DNA of 64,000 bases from Luidia sarsii (lineage: Eukaryota > Echinodermata > Asteroidea > Paxillosida > Luidiidae): positions 17,086,359 through 17,150,358 of the forward strand of contig OX465111.1 in NCBI GenBank assembly GCA_949987565.1, in the 5' to 3' direction. The notes below the pieces were generated by a model. That model did no database searches. It saw only the letters and a list, made by a program, of their open reading frames with translations, and was not told the DNA's origin. This document shows, in pieces, positions 52,129 to 63,409 of the stretch; the first letter of the stretch is position 1; every line of letters begins with the position of its first letter. The position numbers and the translations under genes are program-made.

Positions 52129-52617
52129 AGTGAAAGAGTTACAAGAGAGAGTAAGCTGTTTGCATCATGTTTGCATTATTTTATTGTGCTTTCTTATGGA
52201 ATTGGTCTTTCATGTACCGGTGCGTGTTAACCTTTTTTGTATTGCTATACCATAGGCCTACATGTACTTAGTACTATCGTAACATAACCACTCTACATGC
52301 TCTAGGAAGAGAAAAGTGCAGGTACCATTTGCGTATAGGCCCTAACATGCAGGCTTTTCACAGACATCTCTCTGCAAAGTGAATGAGAGACCGTGTGATA
52401 CTGAGAGCCATTACCGGTAAAAGCCGCGATGCACAGTGATGAAATGCACTTTATAACTCTGACCTTGACAGTGATGGGTAATTAGCATCATAGAAAGAAA
52501 AAAACCCAGAGGCCAATTCCATGGAATTTGTGGACAGCCATTATATCTACCATTCTTCTGCTCGCAGTTCTTAAGTCCAGAAATTCTCTGCCAGACCTGT
52601 GAGTCATATGAAGAAAC

Positions 52618-52770
52618 CCTTGATATAAGGAGATTTTGCCGTGACACCATTTAGTCGTCTTAGAGAAGGAGTGTGGCTCTTTTCAGAGCTGCTTTTTCTA
52701 AAGCCGCACTCCTAAAAAGGGATGACTTGCGTGGCGTCACCGCAAACTTTCCACATTGTCATTCCAAAAT
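52618..52770. repeat. Hairpin-B fragment
   Basis: Shows ttttgccgtgacaccattta and gcgtggcgtcaccgcaaac as inverted ends around ctcttttcagagc. Confidence 0.5.
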
Positions 52771-53089
52771 GCAAACCTTCATAATCGTATCTGAAATATC
52801 CTTACCACCAAGACTGCACACAAACAAAATCCCAACTTACCTTGCCTTAAATGTGCACGTACCTTTGAAATAATAGTCTTTCCATATTGATCCATAATCA
52901 AAGAATTGTCTGCTATCTTAAGCAGTTTTTTTTCACAAGTTGTAGAAGATGACATGCACATGAAATTGAGCCCTGGAACTTGTAATGAAAGGCTCATGAA
53001 TGCAAATGTTCAATGGATATGGCTCATGAGCCCCTTCCAAAATGGAACTACACTGTAGGGTGGCCCAGAAATACACCAGTGCCCTTGTC

Positions 53090-53322
53090 CAAAATCCGGC
53101 TTAGGCTTTGGCTCCAGGTTCGTCTCTGTTAGCCAAAAGCCGAAATTGCAGGTTGCAGTTCTTTGTTGAAGTTGAACTTGTTGAAGCTTTGGATTCTTTC
53201 TCAAAATGCAACATAACATTCAAAAACGAAGCCAGAGGGCTCCAAATTGCCTTTGGTACTTTGAAATGGCTGATAGAAATTGAGATGAAGCCAAAGCCTG
53301 AGGTTTTGGAAAAGGGCTCAGT
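53090..53322. mobile_element. Related MITE with GCTTAGGCTTTGGCT ends
   Basis: Inverted ends tccaaaatccggcttaggct and agcctgaggttttggaaaag; a variant of the GGCTTAGG family. Confidence 0.5.
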
Positions 53323-53639
53323 CATCCTTTCTGCTTAAAAAGATATTGTACACAATGTGTAAATACACACATACCGGTACCTGAATCTGTATCCTTGACA
53401 CCAGATTCGTGCGCACTATTATAGTATTATAGTATCTATCAGTATACATTCACATGTATGTAAACAGTACAGTATGTACTGGGGTATGATGGCCCAAAGT
53501 TTACTTACATGTACCGTACCTGTGCGTACAGTACATGTACTGAACATGGCATTTAACAGTGTGTGCTCTGTGTATGGCATATCATGCCATGATCATACAC
53601 ACCGTATCTCGGCAACTCATCCTACATGTAAGTGGAATA

Positions 53640-53860
53640 GGAGAAAGTGCACATACCACCCGTGCGAGCTGCATTCCCGTAGAGACGGCCATGTAAAACT
53701 GCAAAGGAAAAAGCATTGACAAGAGCCCAAGGCACTGAATATGTTAGTTGATGTGTGTGTGTGTATGGGATGGGGGGGGGGAAGTCTTAGATGATGCATT
53801 GGACTGCAAGATTGGAGGATGAGTTAAAGAGGAAATATTCTAATCAGGGATTAGTTCAGG
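53640..53860 (+). repeat. 220-bp duplicated segment, copy 2
   Basis: Partner of 48250-48470 with a few substitutions; no coding frame shared by both. Confidence 0.65.
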
Positions 53861-54295
53861 AATTCAGTTGAATATGGCGTGTTAGTGATAGGCGCTGCGC
53901 GGCCGTGTGCTTGCAAGGTCGATTCGAATCACTTTCTGCTTCTTTGAACTCAATGCCGCACATTTTAAGTTGGTGTTTTTCGGGTAGGTCGACGCCGTGC
54001 GAAGGAGTCTCTTCGAAAGAGGCAGGGGTTTCTTAGAAGAACCGGGGAGTGTACATGCTAAGTAGGGTGTCCCCTGCATTTTTAACTGTGAGACAGCCCA
54101 CCTTACATACGAATTTGAAGGGGGTACCTCTTCAAAACGTGCCACCTCAAGGGTCAGAATCATGCTTTAAAAAAATGTACACAAAATACAGTACTCCTTA
54201 GCACATGCTGAGGGATGTTGAGGCTGTTTCCTTGCACATTACTGAATATTTCTACATGTACATGTACAATGTTTTAACACATTAGGGCCATTCCA

Positions 54296-54500
54296 ACTAC
54301 ACCAAATAAACAGTGTTATTTGGATCGCGATTTGAATCGCGATTCAAACTCCACTTTTTTTTGCGTGTGGGGACACAATAAACGCGATTATTAGTGGGGT
54401 TTGAATCGCGATTCGGACTCCACCAAGAGTGAGATTTTTTTCTTCAAATAATCACGTTTATTTGCGACGCGATGTGTGTGGGAACGCTCTGCTCAAATCG
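54296..54500 (+). repeat. Dispersed repeat with AATCGCGATTC palindromes, copy 2
   Basis: Same blocks in the same order as 51037-51245. The 51.0-kb copy has a longer 3' side. Confidence 0.6.
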
Positions 54501-54707
54501 CACAGGTTTTTTTTTTAAGCCCACGATGGAAGACTTACACACTAACTGGCCCATTAAGTTAACCATTAACCGCAGCACTGAAGCAGTTAACCATTAACCA
54601 TGGTTTGGTTAGTTACTTCCAACTAGCGTCCCCAACTCAGTCAATATTAATATACGTAGTTGACTCAAGTTACTTGGAAGTCCAACCCTTTACCTCCCCC
54701 TGAGGGT

Positions 54708-54782
54708 TGGTTAGCTCAGGTGGTCGAACGCCGGTAAATTTAACCCCAAGGAATTGGTTCAAAACCTCAAATCCTGACCCTT
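54708..54782 (+). mobile_element. tRNA-like SINE head
   Basis: ggttggttagctcaggtggtc (A box) and attggttcaaaacctc (B-box-like). The acceptor and anticodon stems do not close well. Confidence 0.45.
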
Positions 54783-55298
54783 CTCAAGTTTTATTTGACA
54801 TTGTCATTAATTCCTACAATTTTGTTTTGATTGTAATGTGATGTTGTACAATATGTATACAGACCATACATTGCATTGACAGCTGTCCTTGCGGAAAGTG
54901 CAAGCAATGTGTGAAGTACATTTTGAAGGATTCCCAATTGGTTACAAATTGAACTGTGTTTACACTGAGGGAGACAGTTATCTGAAGAGCAAATCTGTCC
55001 GCGCCGAGAATTTGTGGGGCAGAAAATGAGTCAACACAATACCACCTGAGACAGGACTCGGGATCACTTGTGCTGGTAATGCCGGTACCCAGTAGACCGT
55101 GTACCAAGTACACACGTACATGATGTATCAAGGACATAATGTGTAGAGTCTGTGTGTAATACCGGTACAACCATGCTATTCAAACACAAGGGTTTGCTCA
55201 CTTATGGTAAATTGTGAGCAAGCCAACCACGCACTGCTAAATTACTAATTGATTTCAGCTGGCTACACACCCCGTGAATAAGTGGGCGTGGATCTATT
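54783..55298. other. No gene seen
   Basis: AT-rich, short minus-strand frame only. Confidence 0.5.
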
Positions 55299-55605
55299 GC
55301 CTTGTGGAGAGACCTAAGACAATAGGGTGAATAGGTCCCCACAGGGAAATTGTAAGGGTGTATCTAAGTCTCCGTCCAAAAGGTTTTCACGAAACTGATA
55401 TTTGGAAATAACTCAAAAACGGGATGGGTAAGAATTAGTCACAAAGTGTTACATAAGGGCATACGGTCCAAATTTCTACCCAGGAAAGTGAATGTGGTTG
55501 AAATGGGAGCATTTTTAAAACATCGTTTCTCACTCGGTTCTATAGTGCACAATAACAAAGCAATGTCTCCACAAGGATACAAAAATCATTATGAGTGGCT
55601 TTACA
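55299..55605 (+). repeat. Dispersed element with gtggaga start, copy 2
   Basis: ccttgtggagagacctaaga and gtccccacagggaaattgta, then the same body as 21050-21375. Its first words match the unit of the 21-bp minisatellite in ANAPC2 intron 5. Confidence 0.65.
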
Positions 55606-56214
55606 TGTCTATATACCGGTATTACTTCAGAAATAATGACAATAACAGCTAGGTACATGTAATTACATACAGTGTCATCACAAACCTTCATAATTGTTAG
55701 CGATTGATAAGCGACTTTTGAACATGGCACAAACCCATGTGGCAGTCATGGGAACTGTAGTGGTTAAGATCCTAGTTGTTCTGCTCCAAACAGGTACCCC
55801 CCCCCCCCCTCAAATGAACGTGTGTGTGCATTTGCATTGACGGTGTTACCAAGATGTGGCTACAGTACGTATTACATGTACAACTCTCTTTGCTGGAGTC
55901 ATTTGCAGTGGGCTGCTAGGGAAGGTGACACTGTTGTTGGATGGATTGAAATGGAGCTTAGATTAGAAACCAGAGATCATGCCTAGTATTGGAGACGTGA
56001 CCCCCATCCCCTCCCGCATCACATTGCACAGCTGTACAAATGTGTACCCATGGTCCCTCAGTGCTGTTTACCAGTCTTACTGCATGTGATGTACAATGTA
56101 TACGTGTTGCTAATAAACATGTGTACTATATGTACTACAGTATTGTACATAGCAGGTCAAAGTTACAAGGGATCTTGTCCCAGTCCCCAAAGTTAGTTCA
56201 TGAAGTATATACCA

Positions 56215-56590
56215 AAATCTGCTACTGACTAAAATGACCGGCAATACATAAATCTCAAAAGTTAGAGGGCCTGACGGTTCGATCCTAGCAGGACCTTTCC
56301 CAAAGGCAAAGTCATGTTTGATTCTGAAGTTAATCCAAAAAAACTGTTGCAAACTGCTCACTGACTAAAATGACCTGCAATACATAAATCTCAAAAGTTA
56401 GAGGGCCTGATGTTTCGATCCTAGCAAGACCTTTCTCAAAGGCAAAGTCATGTTTGATTCTGAAGTTAATACAAAAAGACTGTTGCAAACTGCTCACTGA
56501 CTAAAATGACCTGCAGTACATCAATCTCAAAAGTTAGAGGGCCTGACCTTTCGATCCTAGCAGGACCTTTCCCAAAGGCAAAGCCTTTCC
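56215..56590. repeat. Three tandem hairpin-A half units (~123 bp each)
   Basis: The block from ctgactaaaatgacc through agagggcctga, gatcctagca and ccaaaggcaaagtcatgttt repeats three times head to tail. Each copy has only one arm of the palindrome. Confidence 0.65.
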
Positions 56591-57719
56591 TTCACCGGCT
56601 ACCAGCTGCCATAGGCATGTGCGCTGTCAGCAGCCGTAGCCAGATTTAAGGACCCAGCCACGTCACTCGCTGTCCAGTTTAGTGACTCCTCGTCTCTCTC
56701 TTCACTTGTCAACTTGAACGCTCAGCTGTCTCGCTACCTGAAATTCCAGAAGAGTTTCAGATAGCTGGACTGTGGGTCCGCATTGCTCAAGCACTAACCA
56801 CATGTATCGGTATGTGTATGTCATACATGTGACATGTTCTCACATGTACATGTGCACATGTGTGTTTGTATGCATCCATAGGCCTACCTACAAGTGCAAT
56901 TTCCAGATTTTGAAAGGGGTGTGTTTAATCAACTGACTATAATTTCCAGTTTTCTGTGTTTTTGTCTACTGTCAAGTAGGGCTGTCATGAAATGCAAGTT
57001 ACGTAATTCATCAAATATCATTCAATTTCAATGAGCGGTTTCCCCACTGAACAGTCGGCATAAATTATAAAAATCATATCACAATTTGAAATGTACATGT
57101 ACTGTGCAGTACCTGTACATGTAGATTGAACATGTACATGTAACTAGTACATACTGTACATATACCTCGTACACTGTGCTATTGATATTTACGGTACATT
57201 AATTACACTGTACAGTGTACACTTAGCATATGTACATGTACATGCATGTGTGTTTATTTGTTTCAAAATCGTCCAGAAATCAGACGCCTGTTTATTCATG
57301 CTCAATATAATTGTCTGTCTGTCTCTCTGATTTTCCATGCCACTTCGATCGCAGTACATGGACATGTACACGACCAATACCGTAAAATTTATAGTACAGT
57401 GTGCCGTAGTATTTGTAGCAAAGTGCGATGAACTCACCACGGATGCAAAGGCTGCTGCGCAATTAAGAGGCAGGCATTTGTGAAGACCTCTATCATATTA
57501 GCGCGTTACTCTGCATAGGAGACACGTACACTGTACAGCCGTGCACTGCACCCCTACTACATGCACAATGCGGGCTTGAATTCTATTCAAGGGCACGTCA
57601 ATGCCAAACGCACATTATGAATTTTGCATTCGCCATTTACTAATATTTTTGCACGTCGGGGGCACGTGGACATGAATTTATGATGCAAAGCCTCACAATT
57701 TTTTTATTTTTTTTTATTT
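56591..57719. other. No gene seen
   Basis: acatgtacatgt words at 56840-57250; no coding support. Confidence 0.5.
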
Positions 57720-57990
57720 GAGTTTGAGATTTGGAGGTTTTGCATGGTGAGAATAGCAGGAGTAATATAGGTTTGCGGTGACACCATGTAAAATTCTCTC
57801 TTTTGTGAGTATGTGTGGTTGTGAAAAGAACCGTAGGAACTCGACGTTTTGAACCGTATACTCTGTTCGTCTTCCGGAGACTTCTGAAGACGAAGAGAGT
57901 ATACTGTTTGAAACATCGAGTTCCTCCGGTTCTTTTCAGAACCACACATACTCACAAGAGAGAATTGTACATGGTGTCACTGCAAACCTA
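57720..57990. repeat. Hairpin-B element with CTGAAGA/GAAAC boxes
   Basis: Outer ends ggtttgcggtgacaccatgt and acatggtgtcactgcaaacc. The inner palindrome holds CTGAAGA (57884-57890) and GAAAC (57910-57914) on the plus strand, but no separate stem between them. Confidence 0.6.
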
Positions 57991-58384
57991 TTTCTCCTTC
58001 TTTGAGTTTGTATAAAGGTATGCACAGTATGTGTTCAAACTAAGGCATGGAGTTTCGTGTACTGTATTGGTAATTCCATAAACCAGGGGTCCAACATGTG
58101 ACATTTTGGTGTTTCCACCTACATGTTATAGTCCCTGTTATATAAGCCTAATAGCCAGAGCCAAAGCCTGAGCCCAAGCTTTCATTCATTCAATCTTTCA
58201 CGTAGACCGTGATGACATGGTGAGGTTTTTTTTCAGCATTTTCTGTCCAGTATCGTCTTGGAAAGTAAAGAGCCACACAGACCTGACACCAGACGGATGG
58301 AAGATTTGAGGGTGATGGTTTATAGGACGAACTCTGCGCCGAGGAACCTCTGGCTTCCAGAGGAGGACTTGGCAAGCTGGTTCA

Positions 58385-59030
58385 GGGCCAAAGCCTGAGC
58401 CCAAGCCTTAGCCAGAGCCATAGCCTGAGCTCAAGCCTTAGCCAGACCCAAAGCCTGAGCCTTAGCCAGAGCCCAAGTCTGAGCCCAATCCTTAGCCAGA
58501 GGTCAAGCCCAAGCCAAAGCCTGAGCCCAAGCCTTAACCAGAGCCCAAGCCTTAACCAGAGCCCAAGCCTGAGCCCAAGCCTTAGCCAAAGCCTGAGCCC
58601 AATCCTTAGCCAGAGCCAGAGCCAAAGCCTGAGCCCAAGCCTTAGCCAGAGCTCAATCATTAGCCAGAGCCCAAGCCAGAGCCCAATCCTTAGCCAGAGC
58701 CCAAGCCTGAGCCCAAGCCTGAGCCCAAGCCTGAGCTCAAGCCTGAGCTCAAGCCTGAGCCCAAGCCTTAGCCAGAGCCCAAGCCTGAGCCCAAGCCTTA
58801 GCCAGAGCCAAAGTCTAAGCCCAAGCCTTAGCCAGAGCCCAATCATTAGCCAGAGCCAAAGCCTGAGCCCAAGCCTTAACCAGAGCCCAATCCTTAGCCA
58901 GAGCCAAAGCCTGAGCCCAAGCCTGAGCCAGAGCCAAAACCAGAGCCCAATCCTTAGCCAGAGCCCAAGCCTTCACCAGAGCCCAAGCCAGAGCCCAAGC
59001 CTTAGCCAGACCCAAATCCACAGCCTGAGC
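58385..59030 (+). repeat. 6/12/18-bp minisatellite (gcccaagcctgagccaga)
   Basis: Variable mixtures of gagccc, aagcct, tagcca and gagcca hexamers. The words equal the inner end aagcctgagcccgagcct of the GGCTTAGG MITE family. Confidence 0.85.
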
Positions 59031-59318
59031 CATTATTTTAAAAAGACCACAAGTCGGATGACTGAGGCTAATGATAGATACCCTGCAGTACATAACACAT
59101 GCATTTCATGTTGTGCGACTGTGCTGTGCCCATGTTGACTAATAGAATAATCCACGGACCACGAGTTGATGTCATTACTTGTGACTGCTTCCTCCTCCAT
59201 GGACCGTGCGTCATCGGCTTTCTCCCGAGATGCGGGAGTGTGCCAGCCATGTCCTCACTGTCCACCTTCAACCAATCCCCTAAGAGGAAAGAAGACACAT
59301 GTGATGAATGCCATGCCG

Positions 59319-59875
59319 TTAAAGGCACTCGATATAACATTGGTAAATGTCAGAAGATTGCCACAGTTTGTGTGTTAAAGTAAACCATTAAACATAAAAA
59401 AGGTGATATACAAAGATGTTGTAAACTGCTTACTGACTAAAATTACCCAAATGCAAATCTTGAAATTTAGTGGGCCTGACGTTTCGTTCCTAGCAAGACC
59501 TTTCTGAAAGGCCTTTGAGAAAGGTCCTTTGAGAAAGGTCCTGCTAGGATCGAAACGTCAGGCCCACTCAATTTTAAGATTAAAAAAAAAGGTTTTAGCT
59601 CATTTGGTAATCTGAGAAAGTAGAAAAATTCCCCCCAAAAGTCACGGTTTACGCACTGTCCTGTAGTGTAAGAAATGGTTGATTACTCAAGAGTAATAAA
59701 ACTATTTGTCGATGTTTGAGTGAAGATTTCTCGGAAAGTACAGCATCCCCGACTGTAAGATTTCAACATGAGGATTCTACAGTATCATGACCATCTACAA
59801 ACTGTGTAAATTAGAAGGAAGTCTGTGGACATCGATGTTTTCCGATCTTTCCAATGTTGTATCATGGGCCTTTAA
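59319..59875. mobile_element. CAACATTGG-family MITE interrupted by a hairpin-A element
   Basis: Left TTAAAGGCACTCGATATAAC and right gttgtatcatgggcctTTAA belong to one element. A hairpin-A copy at about 59400-59590 splits it. The outer element therefore inserted first. Confidence 0.55.
59400..59590 (-). repeat. Hairpin-A element, reverse orientation, nested in a TTAA MITE
   Basis: The tail (gtgatatacaaagatgttgt) is on the left and the palindrome on the right. It interrupts the MITE at 59319-59875. Confidence 0.65.
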
Positions 59876-60074
59876 GGCATGTGCGTGAAAGTTTGGAGCG
59901 CACGGATTACCCTCCATCGTGGCCCAAATACATAATGCGATTGCCGATCCGAGGGAATGCGAACGGCACATGCAAAAGGGATGCACGGTGAATTAACTTC
60001 AATCTCCTAGGAATAGAAGCGGGGAAGAGAAGGAAACGAGACTGGACTGTGAAAACATTGGCGGAAACAGTGTC

Positions 60075-60560
60075 GGCACTTATGATCCGGAGTTGAAGGT
60101 TTGCAGTCACACCATGTACACGTGCAATAGACCGATTGCGCGATGTCACGCACGTGACTTATAGTGGGTATATTCCGGTGTGGACGCGGGTGTGGACGCG
60201 GGTTCAAACTTCACAATATTCTTACAGATTTCGAGAAAGAAAGGCCTTGATCGAGCAAACAAGTGCAACAATCATCATGTCGTTTACAATTAATAGCCGC
60301 ACCTTGATATGGGGGCCGCCATGTTGTTTTTATTGTTTGATACCCACTATACATTACTTATAGGTCACATTACTTGTAGAGCACAATTGGTCAATTGTAC
60401 ATGGACATCATCTCTTGTGAGATGGAGTGAGATGGCCCTGATGATGGGTAGAGAACACTTTTCCTAAAACATTGAGCTACCGACTCTTTTCAGAGCCACA
60501 CTCCGTCTCACAAGAGATGATGTGCATGGTGTTACCGCAAACCTTCCACTTTGTAGTTCT
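60075..60560. repeat. Hairpin-B element split by a second MITE
   Basis: Outer ends gaaggtttgcagtcacaccatg and gtgttaccgcaaaccttcc. About 60122-60398 is a different element with ends tagaccgattgcgcgatg / caattggtcaattg and internal tatagtgggtat / atacccactata; a full relative lies at 34684-34930. CTGATGA is kept at 60438-60444 but GAAAC has become AAAAC. Confidence 0.5.
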
Positions 60561-61421
60561 TCCACTATGATGCAAACCTGCAAATCTTAAAATAAACAGC
60601 TAGTCTGGCATCCATTTCATAAGCGTGAAAATCTGCTCAGCACGAAAAGTCTTCCTCGTGTAAACAGGATCTTACAAACCACATCAGGATGCAATCTCAA
60701 TTGCCGCCGACTTGTATTCAACTAGGAAGTCATTCCCGCCCGAGTTGCCTGAAGTGTTTTCTCATTGTAATGATGTACAGAAACCATAAGACCTATTGAA
60801 AACTCAGAATGGGTTATCAAACGTACGTTGTTTTACAAATACGTGTATCATAAAGCTTTGTGATTTCCACTTCTGTTATTTCGACGATCCGAGTAGGTCC
60901 TTTCCTCGAAGGTAGCTGTATACTACATGTGCTATTGTACACCAGCCCGCTTTGGCCCGTGGTACTGTACATGTAACAGTGTCATGATCTCAAGCTCTTC
61001 TGTGGAGTGTCCTTTGCAAGAGCCAGGTGGTCTTTACAGTTTAGAGGCTGCCTCTGCACGCAGACAGTTGAGGTCTCTTGGGTATCTTCATTTAAGCGGT
61101 TGTCACCTTCCCTCCCTCCTCATGTCCCGAATCACCAGGCAATCAGTCAGCCGGCCAATGTACACGTACATGTAATGCTGAATTATTGATAGTGGGTCAA
61201 ATGAATGGGGAATATCAAGCGCGAGTGCTTGTTCATTCACAGGTTAATGAGTTTACTGTGAATTTGCTTACTGGTTTTTGTTTTGTTTTACACTGCACTT
61301 CACTGTACACATGTTCAAATGCGTGCAATGCAATGTACATTTCTGTACAAAATTAATAATGCCGACATTCGCCTGGAGTGATTTAACAAAATGTTGGAAA
61401 GTACTTAGGCCTACTGACTTG
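60561..61421. other. No gene seen
   Basis: Contains the one-ended CCAATTTCATAGAG fragment; otherwise unassigned. Confidence 0.5.
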
Positions 61422-61926
61422 AGCCGCATTTCCACTGGACTAAAATTTAACCGAGATGATGGTTAAATTTCTAATAGTCAAATTTGACCGTCGTTCCCAC
61501 TTGGACTTTTGAGTCGGTCAAATTTAACCGAGACGATGGTTAAAGTAACCGAGCTGGCAATATAACGGCTCATGAAGGTCACGTGTCAGCCGGATACACA
61601 ATGTACGTACATTAAGCGCGCGATACGAAGCAGACGCTGTGTGCACAATGCATGTACGTGTTACGTCTTAGGCCGGATGTGTTTTTTCACCGAGTCGCGT
61701 TTAACCGAGTGGTGCATTTAAATTTCCACTGGACTAATCGGCTCGGTTAAACTTACCCGGTCACTTTTACTGGGCAGAGGTTGGCCGGTAAAAGTAAGCA
61801 TTCGGCTCGGTTAAATTAACTGAGAGGAAATTTAACTGGGCCGTTTCCACTGGACTTAAAATGTAAAAAGTAACCATAGTCTCGGTTACTTTGACCAAAA
61901 AGAAGTCCAGTGGAAACGCGGCTTTA
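61422..61926. mobile_element. Inverted-repeat element GAGCCGCATTTCCACTGGAC
   Basis: Left tgagccgcatttccactggac and right gtccagtggaaacgcggctt are inverted copies. The interior repeats tttaaccgag words. No coding frame. Confidence 0.6.
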
Positions 61927-61989
61927 CATGTAAATGCCCAAATTGACAAAACTCAAAAATGTATACCGGGGTACCCGGTACGTACTATA

Positions 61990-62125
61990 TGAAAGGCCTG
62001 ACGTTTCAATCCTATAGCAGGACCTTTCTCAAAGGGAGAATAAATTTCTGCCCATCAGTGCATTTGAGATTCTACCTTTGAGGAAGGTCCTGCTAGGACC
62101 TCAATGTTGGGCCCTTTTTTGGAAA
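61990..62125. repeat. Hairpin-A palindrome, diverged
   Basis: aaaggcctgacgtttcaatc and aggaaggtcctgctaggacc arms around a 40-bp centre. Confidence 0.5.
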
Positions 62126-62504
62126 TCTGACTAGCTAAGTAGTTGCCTTGAAGGCCTGATGTACAGTTCTATATGTAGCCGGGCCCTACATGTAAAAAGC
62201 TTCATGCATACACGTAGATGTACATTACTTGAACATGTACATGTACTTGTACTGTCGCCATGGGCATTAAGTTGCATGTACGTACACATGATCCTGATTG
62301 GTGCAGGGCTATGTTTTCATTTCAAAGGGCAATCCCACAAGAATAATAACACATCTCGAGACGAGAGCATTTGAACTTGAAAGGGGCACTGACATGTGGC
62401 TGAAATCCTAAGTGATAGAGCTGAGGCTATAGTGTCTATAGGCTCTTCCCTACTAAGTGTTTGATTCAAGGTATGGAGATTGTAGGCTTCTAACTCAGAA
62501 CACA

Positions 62505-62575
62505 GTCTCACAATTTAGTGGGCCTGACGTTTCGATCCTAGCAGGACCTTTCTCAAAGACAGAATGACAAGGACA
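62505..62575. repeat. Hairpin-A half copy
   Basis: tctcacaatttagtgggcctg, then gatcctagcaggacctttct. Similar single arms lie at 4193-4250, 39545-39590, 44488-44540 and 51700-51800. Confidence 0.55.
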
Positions 62576-62966
62576 AAACAGATACATGTACACGAAGGAA
62601 GGGGGAAGAGAGTGAATAGGGCACAGATGAGAAACAAAGGACAAAGATGGTAGGGTGAGATCAGAGGGAAGGGCGAGGAGTAGGGTAGGGATAAGTGAGA
62701 AGAGGGGGAAAGATCAAAGAGAGAAGTGTGGAGGAGTGAACACCAAAGAAGGATTATCAGAAAGCTGCACGGTGTTAGTCATTACCCTCCTGGATGTTGA
62801 GACCATGTGGTTGAATTGGCCAAAGACGCTTCATCCATATTTTCTCACGGCTAAGACGGACAACATTACTGTCTACGGTACATATAGGCCTAAACCACAC
62901 TATAAAAAGCTGTAAAAATTGTCAACCTCAGTTAGTAGTCAAGACTCTTGCGTGATGTGCATAAAG

Positions 62967-63136
62967 CCCATTTTCATAGAGCTGCTTAAGAGTGAAAACC
63001 AACAGTATATTGATTTGTATTGATATTATCAGGTGCACTGCTCAGCGCTAAATACAAGTAACACTCTTGGTGGCTATCTGATATTTATTCAGCACGGCCT
63101 CTTTGTACTCAAGCTGGTTCTATGAAATTGGCCCAG
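62967..63136. mobile_element. CCAATTTCATAGAG MITE
   Basis: Ends gcccattttcatagagctgc and tggttctatgaaattggccc. A one-ended relative lies at about 60605-60685. Confidence 0.55.
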
Positions 63137-63409
63137 GCTGTGCATGTACATGGAGTTCAGTAAAAAGAAAATAGTGCCCCTCTTCTAGAGGCCGAAGATT
63201 TAGCTACAGGGTCATTATTGATTAGTCCCCGCGCCGCTTGCAGTGTGCATTAACATGCGCTGCGCGTGAGCCGGGGGATTCTTTCAAGTTTACTTCTTTC
63301 CGCTGCACACTACACTGGTGCAGGGCCGCGGCAGTGGCCTCGTTATTACAAGCAGGTTTTGCTTTCACACTGTTCTTAATCAGCTCCTCTCTCTATTCTC
63401 TCGTCCCTC

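Noticed and set aside
58382..59093. Long Leu/Trp/Gly repeat frame, minus strand
   Set aside because: Hexamer minisatellite with no stops; no protein family resemblance.
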